Positions 33,519 through 45,469 of a stretch of 64,000 bases of DNA are shown here, in pieces. Where the stretch lies: positions 7,874,001-7,938,000 of the forward strand of contig NC_062252.1 in the NCBI RefSeq assembly GCF_905475465.1. The letters run 5' to 3'. This DNA comes from Pieris napi. Lineage: Eukaryota; Arthropoda; Insecta; Lepidoptera; Pieridae. The notes below the pieces were generated by a model. That model saw only the letters and a list, made by a program, of their open reading frames with translations. It searched no databases and was not told the origin of the DNA. Position 1 is the stretch's first letter; the number at the start of each line of letters is the position of its first letter. Both the position numbers and the translations under genes were made by a program.

Positions 33519-33862
33519 CGGGTTTCATACCAAGAGCTAAGCTAAGTTAGTTTAGCTTAGCTCGCATAGCTGACGCAGTTTTCCATACTTGTGTGCAGAC
33601 CGCAAACTATGCGAACTAAGCTATGTGAGCTAACTAAAATATGCGAAGCTAATTTAGTTGTGTATGCCGATGCGCAGCTACACGAGCTAAGCTAAGCCCC
33701 TCCCGCTACCCCGCACACCATTTGCACATCCTTCGCCACACTGACTGAGCTTTGGCTTAGCTGTTGGTGTGCACGCTATTTATTTCTAGCTTAGCTTAGC
33801 CTAGCTTGCTTGGCATAGCTTAGTTTAGCCTTGGCATAGCTTAGTTTTCGGTCTGCAACCGG
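33519..33862. mobile_element. Palindromic GCTTAGC-rich element (probable MITE)
   Basis: Dense copies of agctaagc/gcttagct on both strands. A hairpin gagctaagctaa-gttag-tttagcttagctc lies near 33531, and internal repeats of gcagaccg.aaactaagct occur. The ends (cgggtttcataccaagagct; complement of the right end ccggttgcagaccgaaaact) look like degenerate terminal inverted repeats. Confidence 0.6.
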
Positions 33863-34204
33863 CTTTAGAGGCGCGTATGAAAGGTGACTAATATGTGGAT
33901 GTTTGCCTTCACCATATGAGCATTCAGCGAATAAAAATACATATTTAAAATGAATTGAAAATTTTATTAAAAAAACTTATAACACGACACTGTTGATTAA
34001 TTTTTCGAAAATTGTTCCGAGATGTTCGTTCCCTACACCCTAAATTTTGTATAAAGTATTTTGATCCAAACATACATCTAAAAGGACACATTATCCTTTC
34101 TGTCCCAAAATGAGATCTAATTTTGAAATTTTTCGCCCAAAAATTCTTAGTCCTAATACATAAAATCAATTCATCACGAAAGTAATACGTTTCACACAGG
34201 GTAG

Positions 34205-34706
34205 GTACATTTATTTATTGAAAATACATTTAAGCACCACCCGCTAAGCCTAAAGAGAAATAATTTTGAACGAGATCCAAACGACAAAAGAAATACATCA
34301 ATTACATAGACTACCTAGCTACTTATAATTAAATTTTGATGTACGGACCTAAAGGCACAAACACTTCCACAATTCAAGAAGGTAATAAGCGTCGGTCACT
34401 TAACAGAGAAAATGTTTCCTATAAAAAAAACAATGGTAATTGTTATTCACATTCTTGGCACTACGCCACTACTGTTTGCGCCTGAATTTTAATTTTTCTA
34501 CTTACTTATTCTAAAATCGTAAATGCAGTTTTGAGATAAGTCGAACATTCAAGCGAAGTAAGGTGAATCTGGCTTATTTACAATACATTCAAAACAATTT
34601 TACTACAATGATCGAAAAGAAAGCACACCAGAAAAACGGGGTTACAAAATACACACAACACACATCACAAAGAGTTCCCAGTCTTCACACCAATAAATTA
34701 GCCTTA
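34205..34706 (-). other. myo: Myoglianin 3' UTR (probable)
   Basis: AT-rich sequence after the stop without recognisable repeats. The minus strand carries overlapping AATAAA hexamers at 34210-34219. The transcript end is inferred near 34.2 kb. Confidence 0.5.
34210..34219 (-). terminator. Candidate polyadenylation signals of myoglianin
   Basis: Two overlapping AATAAA hexamers on the minus strand, about 490 bases past the stop codon. Confidence 0.45.
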
Positions 34707-35090
34707 CTATGAGCACCCACAACTCTCCACCACCATACCGGGAATCGTCCCGTATATTATATTTAAATCGTGATCGAAATACAGCATTGAGATACTGCTC
34801 ATCCGCCGTGGAGCACAGCAGGGGCCGCCACTACCTTGGGGCGCGACCAGATGCACTAAATGCGTGTGGGGGTACTTTTGTAAGAAACTGTAGGGGCACT
34901 CCCCACTGCAATAGTTCGCGTCGTATTGCTTAGGCGCAATGATCCAATCCCAACCGAACTCCTCGAAGTTGACAGACAGAGGGTACCGGCAGCAACGGAC
35001 CTCTTTGGAGTTCTCTGTGCAGTCCATTCCGATCATCCGTCGCGTTCTCTTGTGCGAATTATCTCTTAGAGTTAGTTCTATGTAGGGCAT
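34707..35090 (-). CDS. myo: Myoglianin last exon: furin site and mature ligand
   Basis: Minus-strand acceptor tgtttcag, then MPYIELTLRDNSHKRTRR (processing after RTRR), then the mature domain to TAG at 34709-34707. Nine cysteines follow the TGF-beta/activin/GDF8 pattern, including the Cys pair near the N-terminus and the C-terminal CGCS. The initial Met is an internal codon, not a translation start. Confidence 0.97.
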   Translation of the reverse strand: MPYIELTLRDNSHKRTRRMIGMDCTENSKEVRCCRYPLSVNFEEFGWDWIIAPKQYDANYCSGECPYSFLQKYPHTHLVHLVAPQGSGGPCCAPRRMSSISMLYFDHDLNIIYGTIPGMVVESCGCS

Positions 35091-38000
35091 CTGAAACAGA
35101 AATAGTTTTTTACTACTGCGAATTTATACGAAAGCAAAAGGAGGACTTCGAACAGTCCCCATTTCTTCAAATGATGACTTAGATGTCTAAATCATAAATT
35201 TATATTTTTTTTATAGAACGGGGGGCAAACGGGAGGCTCACCTGATGTTAAGTGATACCGCTGCCCATGGACACTCTCAATGCCAGAGGGCTCGCGAGTG
35301 CGTTGCCGGCCTTTTAAGAATTGGTAGGCTTTAGTTATGCTTATCAAGCATCGACATCATCGACGAATTAATTTTTTTTTTCGAAACGAACCGATGTGCT
35401 TTAGCCAGGATATAACAAGTCATGACGGCGGCGTTTAGGCTTAGTTTATTATAGTACTAAAAATATAAAATCTATTTCTTTATAAATTGTATGGGCTAAT
35501 TAAAATGAAACTTCCACGTTATTGAGGTAAATGGTAAGTAATTTGGTTTAAGTTTCGTTTTATATACGCAAAACGTACGCGGTTGAGATATTTTGTCGTA
35601 AACATCTTAATCGAATTATATCTGTTTTATCATGAACATGACCATAAATCTGAGTCTTCTTTAAAAATCTTACAAGGATTGTCAAACTCATGGTACAGAT
35701 TGAAACAACTTAGACCCAATGTTAGGCGATTCAAGTTAGGCAGTAGACTATATTTCCTTATTTATATAAAAAACAATTAGACTGTTTCACCTAAAGTACT
35801 GCTTGTGTACAACCAAGTTTTTAAATGGTTGTCCATTTAAAAACTTGGAAATAGATTGATTTCCTTATAGATATCTATCACGTTTAGTAATGACAAGCTG
35901 ATCCGGTGAAATCGTACTGCCTAACCATCAATTAATGTATTTTCCATTTTACACAAAATAAATTTCTGAACGCACGCCAAAATATTTGACAGTCAATATA
36001 TGTCAATCCTTTTTCTGATACAACAAATTAAAAACCATGAAAATCCGTCCGTTCTCAAGTTAACAAACTCTCGTCTTATATTAAGATTACTTTACTCGAT
36101 GTTTCCTTCCATAAAAATTCTGGTTAAACTTTCAGGATAATATCACTTATTACATACACTTTAAGAAACCATTTTTTTTTACAATTTGACAGTCTGTTTA
36201 TTGTTCTGATAGAGCAGCATTTGAATTCCATATTTTAGGCAGGGTCTACTTTGAATTTAAATTTTGGCAGAACTTCAAATATACAGCAAAACTGGTGCTT
36301 TCCTCGCTCAACGATTAAGTATCGCAATAAGGAAAAAGCAGCGTTAAAGGTACACTGCCAGAGGGACTAAACTCTTTAAATTTGTTTTCATTTTCTTTAT
36401 ATTAATTTTTATAAACAAATAAATTATTTTAAACAGAAATTGAAATGTACGATAACAGAACAGCTTTAAAAATAAACGACTAATATAGATTAACTATGTG
36501 AAATGTGCGAAATGACCGTTACAATACAAATATGAATTAAAAACACATCTTGAAACCAGATGTTATTCCTCTTTAGATTTACAAAACTATATGACCCACT
36601 TACAAATTGATAATTATGTTATCACTGAATTTGGTAAATCATTCTCTTATACCAAGCAAGGTTTGCAATACTTCCTGATTATATTTAGTGTAATGCGCAA
36701 TTTCTTCCTTAGCAACCGATACTGTAAAATTATTACAACTTGAGATATTTGATTCAATAACAATTTAAGTAATAAGGAAACTATCTAAATATATAGCTTT
36801 CTAGTGCATAAGGGTAGGAGAAACTATTTTTTGTATTTATCACCGGAATATAACAAAATCCGCAAGTTTATAAATTTCCTAAGAAAAATCGCAAATTGGT
36901 AAACTTAACGAACTCACGCGTAAAATAATAAGTAAGCGATAACCAAACGGCATGTGCGCTCTGATTGGTTGAATAAGTCACTTACCTAACCTAACCGTTT
37001 AGAATCTTACGAATGCACATCCGTTAGTTTATAAAATAACCACGAGACAAGCTAATTGATAAATTTCCGAAAATGTGGGCGTAAAATAATACAATTTATC
37101 ACTCGTTTAAAATCCTACGAAACTTTATAAATTTTCTAGAAAATGTATAAACATTCCGGTGTCATATATTATAATATATCATAAATTATTTTATCTTTGC
37201 AATAAAAGATTAACTGCCACGGTCCGTCTACCAAAATATATGTTTTTGAGATACCGTCTTAACGCTATAACGCTAGTTTTGATTGTAACGAGACCGTGGA
37301 CCTAAAAAAATATTTACGAATTTAGAATGTTTGTATAAAAACAGCTTAAGGCCGATTTTCATTATTTTAGTGTTTAGGAGAGTGCTTTAGGATAGTACTT
37401 TAGTTGAAACATGTAAACGCTACTTGCTTTAGTAAACGCTACGCTAAAGAACTTGCCTTTCAAATTGTACTAAAGCACTCTCCTAAACACTAAGATAATG
37501 TAAATCGGCCTTTAGACAAAGTATAATTCTTTGGACCTCTGAGAAACAGGGCAAATCATTATTAGATAATTGTTCCTTATTGACACTTGACACAAATTGA
37601 CCCCAAATCGAAAACGCTAACGGCGTTACCAGAACAAAATCAGAAATGGTTGCGATAGCTATTAATAGCGTTTTATTTATAGACTATAAAAACACATTGA
37701 TACCGTTTATCTTAAAGCAATTATGACTCACCACAGCGTTATTCGACTCCGAGCTGGGATGCGGTACAACCAAGTTTATTCTATTCTTCGAGTCTTGTAC
37801 TCTCACAACTATTCCTAATGTCTCCCGTGGGAGTCTGAAGAACTCTGCTACCATGTTTGTCACGTTCGCTCTAACCCATGTTCCGTCTTGGAGCTCCTTT
37901 CCGGACAGTTTACTGGAGCTATCGGAGTAGGGCACTGAGGCTTTGCTGCCTTGGCTATTTCTCGTGATCCTATTGACCTGATAGTTGATGTGAAAGTGGT

Positions 38001-38144
38001 CGTCTGTTATTGTGATGTTCTGTCGTTCCAGCTCTTGAATGTGGATGTATAGAAATGCTTCCTCTACTTCATTTTCGAGAACTTTATCTGTAAACCTGAA
38101 GTTGATCACTTTCAGACCCTTGAAGTGATTGTGGCGCCGCAGAT
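34707..38144 (-). CDS. myo: Myoglianin (GDF8/GDF11, myostatin-like TGF-beta ligand), 3' part of gene
   Basis: Secreted dimeric TGF-beta family ligand. In insects myoglianin acts through activin-type receptors in muscle, glia, neuron remodelling and moulting-hormone control. Two exons are visible on the minus strand, 38144-37732 and 35090-34707, split by a 2.6-kb intron and joined in phase 0. They encode the C-terminal prodomain, the furin site RTRR, and a 109-residue mature domain with nine cysteines. Family hallmarks are CCRYPL, FGWDWIIAPK, YCSGEC, PHTHLV, PCCAPRRM, MLYF and GMVVESCGCS. The 5' prodomain and signal-peptide exons are absent from the parts I can recognise; the visible part starts at codon position 2. 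Identity to GDF8/11 rather than other activins rests on DWIIAP, KYPHTHLV and IPGMVV. Confidence 0.95.
35205..35340 (-). mobile_element. LINE 3' end with tail, in myoglianin intron
   Basis: On the minus strand: ttaaaaggccggcaacgcac, tgggcagcggtatcacttaa, catcaggtgagcctcccgtt, then cccccgttctataaaaaaaa. The LINE 3' end and A-rich tail are clear. Confidence 0.75.
35813..35848. repeat. Perfect hairpin, 16-bp arms
   Basis: ccaagtttttaaatgg, loop ttgt, ccatttaaaaacttgg. Confidence 0.95.
36290..36400 (+). mobile_element. LINE tail fragment in myoglianin intron
   Basis: ctggtgctttcctcgctcaa, then taagtatcgcaataagg and ctgccagagggactaaact. Same family as 8437 and 16483. Confidence 0.6.
37347..37514. 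mobile_element. Fold-back MITE in myoglianin intron
   Basis: About 50-bp inverted arms with few mismatches: left ttaaggccgattttcattat and tagtgtttaggagagtgctt, mirrored on the right. Non-coding, 168 bp. Confidence 0.85.
37732..38144 (-). CDS. myo: Myoglianin exon: C-terminal prodomain
   Basis: On the minus strand the acceptor is atttcag and the donor gtgagt; phase 1 in and phase 0 out (413 nt). It encodes LRRHNHFKGLKVINFRFTDK, VEEAFLYIHIQELERQNITI and DGTWVRANVTNMVAEFFRLP, ending HPSSESNNAV. The pattern (beta-strand pair, W......V..W/F.) fits the TGF-beta propeptide arm domain. Two N-glycosylation sequons (NIT, NVT) are visible. Confidence 0.93.
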
Positions 38145-39860
38145 CTGAAATACAAAAGATTTTTAGAAAATGAAATTAGTTTCTAGTCAATTTGTGAGGG
38201 TTAAAGAGCAAAGATATATTATTTGCGAATGTCGAGCAGTGATAGAGCCAAGATATATTCTACGTATAGTAATTTCGCTTAACTCGTAATGCCGCAAAAC
38301 CCTTCAGACACACATTCACTCCAAGGTATGTAGAGTAAACAGCCGCCACTCTTTAAACTACAACCAACCATACATAACTTATCAAAATCATTTTACGAGC
38401 ATTACAAATTAAAAGAACAAATACTATTACAAGCGATATTATTTAAGTATTCATAAAATGTTATAAATTAAGTGTGACGATGTTAAGTTCAAGATGGCGC
38501 CTTCATGTCTGGAATGTTATCTGAAACAAAAAATAATTATATTAGTAGTTGTTAAACCTTTCTGATCATAAAAGTAAAAAGAAAAGTTTAATACACTCAT
38601 AAATACTAAAGTTAAGTTAAGAAAACATCGCAACGATACCGGCCTATCTCAAGACAATCAAATCAACGTGATAATCAGTATGTGATAATCTATAATATAA
38701 TCAGTGAAACAGTTGCTGAAATCTGAAGTCAACCATAAAGGTTGTACCACTGAATATATGATATCCAAGAAGCTTAATTACTTCCCAAGCAACAACACAA
38801 ACTCTAATCGATACTTTTGATTTGCGATTTTTAACGTAATAATAAATCATAAGCGTTCTAAAATTCGCAAAGCAGGTGTAAAAGTTAAAAATATCGAGTT
38901 CGTTCATCCACAGAAGGCCGAACTCCCACCCAAAACAATTTATTAAGAACATACCACTGATTGGCATTTTGTATACATATCTATCGTCGATTATTTAGAA
39001 TTAAGCTCTGTTTGTTGGTATGTGTCGGCTAAGCCTGGCTTGTGTTAGACAATTAATAGTCTTGCAATTTTCTTATTCATTTTGCCTGTTATCAAGGCTA
39101 ACGTTAACAAGCCAAATTTAGATACAATATATGAATATCTAAGTAAGCCATTCAACGTGAGATTATATGTGCGAGCTTGTTATAATGGTACTGTATGTAT
39201 GTACAGTGTATACTGGACCATTTATTGATATATAATAACTGGTTTTATGTACATTTTAGCTTCGTAAATGTTCATTTTAAGTTGATGTCTTAAAACTAAT
39301 GCAAATAATTCAGAGTGTTTTTCTTGTAAAGAAAGAAACATTGCTTATAGTGCAATACTTCATATAATTAATTTAAAGCAGTAAAGTTTTATCCTCCTTA
39401 TAACTAATTTAATCTAATTGCATTATTTTATCTAAAGTTCTCTTTGGTCTCTTTTTGTCAAAGAAAATGGAGTTGTAATAAATTATAGAATCTTTTGTTG
39501 CGAAAACATACGTTCATTGCTTTTATAAATAGTGCAAACTTTAATGTACTTGTGATGACTTATATATTACATAAATAAAAACTATTTGTTCTTTGCACTC
39601 GAACCTGCAATGTTCGAGATTAATTTGACAGTTTTGAATCAAAAAATAAGAAACTTTCAAAGAATGCGGCCATCAAAAATAGCACATGAAAATAGTTGAC
39701 AACCCGTTGAAATTCTCAAATATTCGCACATGATATATTTCCGGGATATAACGATACGCATTTAAGACTGTCATACTTCCATGCACAATGACGTACGTCT
39801 AAAAATTATCATGTACAAAACGAAGCTAAAGATATATTCTTTAGGAATTTTTTGTTTTCT
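38145..39860. other. Upstream of visible myoglianin exons, no exon recognised
   Basis: AT-rich. I looked for a further prodomain exon ending in phase 1 on the minus strand and found none that reads open and looks like the family. Confidence 0.5.
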
Positions 39861-40101
39861 GCCCTGCGCTTCTGTAACTCACTTTTCGAACTCACACAGC
39901 GGTTTTCGCATCGGCGGTCGCTCTCAAATCAGTCGTGAAGCAGTCATTTTATGATTTGGCGTTCTGAAAAGGTGGGAGCTTGTAGTTTATTGTTTATCAG
40001 AATGCCAAATCATAAAATAACTGCTTCACTGATTTGAGAGCGACCGCCGATGCGAAAACCGCTGTGTGAGTTCGAAAAGTGAGTTACAGAATCGGAGGGC
40101 T
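39861..40101. mobile_element. Long fold-back element, copy A
   Basis: Inverted arms of roughly 100 bp with few mismatches: ctgtaactcacttttcgaac, gcatcggcggtcgctctcaa, gcagtcattttatgatttgg on the left and their complements on the right. A spacer near gtagtttattgtttatcaga. Four family members occur in the window. Confidence 0.9.
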
Positions 40102-40367
40102 GACCAAGTGTATCATCAGGATGTCTGCCCTGTCCAAATCGTTTTGGGTTAGTAACTATTAATATTTAATTATCCAGCGACGACCCTAAATGGGTCTTAA
40201 CCCCAGGTGATATGGTTTTAGCGTAACAATTATTTTATTGTATTAAACACAGCTATGTCTTTTATTAAACACATTTCAAGTCCCCTGATAATATATCATA
40301 GGTGGCGATAATAGGAGGTGATCAGGGTAATTTATACCCTGAGACTTCCATCTCTATTGATTAAGGG

Positions 40368-40562
40368 ACGCTACAACCCTATATGGGTGTGGGCCTCAGA
40401 ATTCTCTGATTTCTTTTCATAGACGTGTACTTGATCACATCCTGACATGACATATGTTTGGGTCATACGGTTTCCTCATAATGTTTTCTTTCACCAATGT
40501 GTCAATTGCATAGTTGGTGCACGGGATTCAAACGCACAATCTAACCACTTGGCTGTAATTAT
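40368..40562 (-). mobile_element. Old degraded SINE
   Basis: gctacaaccctatatgggtg, tgggcctcagaattctctga and ggtgcacgggattcaaacgc, with the head largely lost. Confidence 0.5.
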
Positions 40563-40599
40563 TACGTTCGTAAGATTAAAAGTGTGATATGATTACTAA

Positions 40600-42433
40600 T
40601 TGTAGTTACTGTAAGAAAATTTAAATATTGCAGATTTTTCTTTAAGGAAAACTTTTGCCATCTCCACGCAAATCTGCGTGTAAAATTAAAAAGATACGTT
40701 TATTGCTCTATTTAAATAACAGGCGATTGAATTGTGTTTTACATATTATTTGATCTAACATAAATATTTTACCACTTACATTACGTATGCCTAATGGTAA
40801 AAAAATTCTTTTTTGTAGTAATTTGTAAAGAAATATAACGATTTAATATATTATTATCCTGGATAAAAATCAATCTACTAAAAAGGCCTTCAGAATATAC
40901 TCGCAATGGACCATTTTTTGACTCATTACAATAAACCACTAAACCTTCTCAGTAAAAATGTATTTGAACCTAACATATTTAGATTTTTATAAAATATAAA
41001 CTTTCCAATTACCCTCCAACCAAACCACCACGATTAACACTGCACCAAAGATTTCGCTATCCGACTTCCATTTTTGAATTTTTGAAACGCGCGCGCCTCG
41101 TAACGGCCAGTATCGCACTGATGTTCAAGAGATGAACCCAAAGCCCATAGTGAAGTAAATCGCGTGGGCTAACAAGGAGATTCAATCATGTACTCACTAA
41201 TCAAATTGCAATAAATAATAAACTCTAAATCAACTGTGTAAGTCTTATATTCAATTGGCGAACTCTCAATGCATGTACCTACTCATTTTTGTTTGATAAG
41301 AACGTTTAATTATTTTTATTAAGCGTCTTGACAAGGGATATTTGTAATTTCGATAATTCTTATCGCGGACGTAATTAAATCCTATATAAATCTCATTTAT
41401 ATTGATAACTAGTGACACGCCCCTGCTTGCTCGCTCTTACAGATGATACTCAGTATACAGTCGTTCTTTTTATATATTATTATAATTTTGCTTTGATGAA
41501 ACGTGTGTGATTTTAAATTGATACTTTGATTTTAATTGTATTCGTGTTTTAAAACATCTAAATGATATATGATAAAATTTAAAGTAAATAATTAATTTGT
41601 AATAAACACTTTTTGTTTGATTAAAGCTTGCGATTTCATTTATAATGTAATTTTATTAAGTAACGATTTTTTGGTGGAAAAATATTCCGACAGAATAAAA
41701 TAAAACAAGGCGCGCCATGTTTACTATTTCGAAACATAGGCAGTATCAATAATTATTGAAATTGAATATTACTGCAGTGTCCGCGACTATGATAGACATA
41801 TTTGTACTCATCTCTTTAAGACTACTTAAATACTAATTAAACCACTGGAATGGGGATTAGTTATTCTTTGGAAATGAAATGAAATGAAAGATAAATATAT
41901 GGTTTTTGTTTAGTATGTTAAAAGTAAAAGGTTGTGTCGCGATTGTGAGCCGATTTTAAATCATAACTTTTCTTCATACAATGAATTCAGTTCGGCATAT
42001 TCGACGCCGATAATATTTTCTTATATATAGGTATTATAATCAAATAGTTATAAATGAAAAATTAAATAAAAATGCATAAGATATCTGCCCAAATTGATAG
42101 CGCTAATGGGTGACATTTGACTTTATATCTTAATATGTTTTAAGTACATTCTTATATAGGTCCAGATTATATTACGAATAAAAGATATTTAAGAAAACTA
42201 TGAGAGCCGGTTAGATCACGATCTTGCACTGTTACTTAATACTAGTAATTCTAAACCATAAAGAAAAAACTCGGGTTTTTATGTTTATAAAATAAAAGAT
42301 TAAATTAAATAATATTTAAAAAAAACTTAAAAACACGCTTTTAAAGCACATCAAACTAAAAAGTGAAAAATAATTCCTAATTTAGGCTGAAAATGGTAAT
42401 GAACAAAAAATACTGGTATTATTGTGAAAAAGC
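40600..42433. other. Intergenic, no recognised gene
   Basis: AT-rich, with a small GC-richer patch at 41085-41170 (gaaacgcgcgcgcctcgtaa). No coding sequence supported. Confidence 0.5.
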
Positions 42434-42587
42434 GTGGGTTGCTCTATAGACGAAAGATATATATTATTATTATTATTATTTATTTATTTTCGGATTATTG
42501 CATTGTCATCGATCTTTGCAGGTGCGCAAAATTTGAATAAAATATGTCCGTTTAAAGTGGGTCAAAATCGAGTCCGAAGGAGTCGGT

Positions 42588-42630
42588 TACATACATACAT
42601 ACATACATACATACACACATACATACAGGT
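42588..42630 (+). repeat. (catа)n-type microsatellite, unit acat
   Basis: Tandem acat units from 42588 to 42628 with one acac interruption. Confidence 0.95.
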
Positions 42631-43569
42631 GAAGCTAATATAAAGCGTGTAATTAATTGCCTTTTTGTTATTATGAGTCAAGGAGAGTCTTATCACTGGA
42701 GAAAGTACTCGATGTTTTGGCACAAAGTACAGTAGCGGTCTCCTACGCCTGACCCTTGATCTCAAAGCTGCAGCCTGCCTCGCAACATTAACAGCTATTT
42801 CGATAACGATTTCAATATATAGATATCGTAGTATAATATTCAAAATTCTTGGCTTACAATGAAACGGCGGATCCAAGGGGTTCATGAACCCCATGACCTA
42901 GACTGGACAGAGTCCGGCATTCACATGCGCTTAATTAAAACTGTTATAAAAGAGTTTTTGTCAATGAATCTATAGAAATCTATAGACTAAACACACAAAT
43001 GTAAATGTCTTATTCATAAAAATAAATTTAATCAATAACAGACGTCTTAAATTTTTGGGTCACGCCGGTTTCCTCATTTATTCCTTCTTGAGCACATGGA
43101 AAGAAAATCTTTTGGTACGGGGTTTGAACTCCAAACCTCTTTTCGACTTCTCATGGAATCTCTTTTCATAAAGGGACCTAAAATCTACATCCAACGACAC
43201 GGCAAATGTAACGGTAACTATACCTATAGTACTAAAATAATCAGGATGTGAGCTGATCTGTCGATGCTTTATAAACGGAGGTACATAGATTTCGGTAAGG
43301 TCACGGACCCCGAATGACACAACTGGGACCAACGTCCCCTCACAGGACAATTTGAAATGATTTGTTTACAAGGTATATTAGGAACGAATTTTCGTTAGAG
43401 GCGCTCTCAAAAATTGTGGCTCCAATAATATTGATTGATTTAATTTGTTGAAAAATGATTATATTTTAAACCGAAGTGAAACGCGGTAAACGGTAACGTG
43501 TTTCACGTGGTTATTCTGTAAATCACGCAAAGCGAACAAATAATCATTTTAATGCGATAAAAAAAAATC

Positions 43570-43853
43570 AGTGGCGCCACAGCCTCTTTAGGTCTTGGCC
43601 TCAGATTTCTGAATCTGTTTCATGATCATTTTTAAATCTAATGAGCAAGAAGGTGATCAGCCTCCAATGCCTGACACACGCCGTCGACTTTTGGGTCTGA
43701 GACATGTTTTCCTTTACCTCACGATGTTTTCCTTCACCGTTCGAGCAAATGTTATATGCGCACATAGAAAGTCCATTGGTGCACAGCCGGGGAACGAACT
43801 TACGACCTCAGGGATGAGAGTTGCACGCTGAAGCCACTATGCCAACACTGCTT
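43570..43853 (-). mobile_element. SINE, minus strand, near complete
   Basis: gtggcgccacagcctcttta, cctcagatttctgaatctgt, cctgacacacgccgtcgac and the tRNA-like head caacactgctt on the right. A short local duplication, cctcacgatgttttcctt after gttttcctttac, is seen at 43705-43735. Confidence 0.9.
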
Positions 43854-44154
43854 TTTAATGCGATACGTAAACAGATTTTTTTATATAATATGATGTTGAA
43901 TTACTCTGTCCTAAACCGTCAGTAACGGTTCAACAGGTTCAGGATTCTTGGATTCGATTTCCATTGAATATTATTTCGTGTTCACACTTGCTTACGTTTC
44001 AACAAATATGTACGTCTTAAACCTTATATATATGGATTTTGGTTTGTATGATAGTTTGTTAGCGTCCCGCTCTTCGCGAGTGAATGTTTTATAATTTATT
44101 TCCTATATTACCCTATAGAACAACTGATATGATTTTAAATTATATTGTTGAATG

Positions 44155-44320
44155 ATATAGTTTATTGCCAGTATTTCTCTGCCGTTCTACGCCCTTGATT
44201 TGAGAACTGGCAGTAAATGTAAAACTAGAAGCATTTCATGTATATTTCTTTTTTGACGTTCATAAGTGTACATTGTGTTACCAATATGAATAAAAGATTT
44301 TTGACTTGTGACTTTGAAGC
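44155..44320 (+). mobile_element. LINE 3' UTR fragment
   Basis: tagtttattgccagtatttc, cgcccttgatttgagaactg, ttcataagtgtacattgtgt and the end aataaaagatttttgact. Confidence 0.7.
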
Positions 44321-45227
44321 ATTATGGATTTCCATGTATAATAGTGACCTATTTAAGTGTAATTCTCTCATTCTAGTGTCGATTTGACATCTCTCGACTA
44401 GAACTACATTCTTATATGATTTTAAGTTCAAAAACCCATCGTAAATTATTTTTAAATCCCATTTTACTACTACAAAGATTTAGTGACTACAACTGTACCT
44501 TACGTACGCGTGTTTTGACCTGTCACCAAATTCGGATACATTAAACAATTACGTTCAATTCCTTCAGCACATGTAGTATATATTTTTTACGATTTGACAC
44601 TCTAATGTACCGGAATAAAGTCTATTTCTCCGTGATTGATGCTCTATTGGAACAGTTCATGTGCCCAAAGTTCAAAGTCACCGCTGTGATCTGTATTAGA
44701 TACTTGGGAAAGTTGTATTAGATATTAGGGCGAAATAGACCAGATAGATAGTTAGATGATTTTTAGAATTTACTCAAATAAAAGTTTTAGTTCGAACTTC
44801 GCCCTAAAGTTGAGGGCTTATTGCATTCTACTAAAGGCATCTACGACATTTACTAAATCTCTGTGGTACTCTGAGTATTGGGTCGGGTCTTCCCAACCCA
44901 TCAGATGCAAGAAACGGGGATCAAACCCACCATTACCACAGTCTCTTCAAAACCGCTTAGCCAGTCGTGAAACTTAAGAATGAATGTAAAATCTCATCTC
45001 TAAGAGATTACTTCCGTATCAACGAGAACTCAGTCGTCACACCGACAAACTTTGTATATAAATTTATTATACTACGCCGATACTTCGTGGTGCCTCATTA
45101 CTGTATAAAATAAAGAACCCCACAGGATGTTTATGTACTGAGCGATTGTGGTTTACCTTGTGTCATATACCTTTTAGAAAATATATATGACAAGGTATAA
45201 AATCGTTTTTTTTATTTTTTTTATTAA

Positions 45228-45466
45228 AGACAATTCACACCAATTGACCGAGTCCCATGCTAAGCTGGTGAAGCTTGTGTTATGGGCTAGGCAACGGATA
45301 TACATACATATTATAGATAGATAGATATAAATACATATTTAAACACCCAAGACCTGAGCACAACACCAAATGCTCATCACATCGATGTTCGTCTCAGCCG
45401 GGGATCGAACCCGGGACCCATGGATTCGCAGACAGGGGTACTAGCCACTAGACCAATGAGTCGTCA
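45228..45466 (-). mobile_element. tRNA-derived SINE, second family, minus strand
   Basis: The minus strand has an A-box-like attggtctagtggctagtac and a B-box ggttcgatccc (here gggttcgatcccc), then the shared body ending caattggtgtgaattgtc. Mirror of the copy at 61795. Confidence 0.85.
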
Positions 45467-45469
45467 AAA

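Larger units (their letters stand above)
35091..37731 (-). other. Myoglianin last intron
   Basis: This intron lies between the two myoglianin exons. It contains a minus-strand LINE 3' end (35205-35340), a perfect 16-bp-arm hairpin (35813-35848), a LINE tail fragment (36290-36400) and a fold-back MITE (37347-37514). No coding sequence was recognised. Confidence 0.85.

Noticed and set aside
38487..38521. Small myoglianin exon (reads NIPDMKAPS on the minus strand after tttcag)
   Set aside because: Stop codon follows directly and there is no donor in phase.
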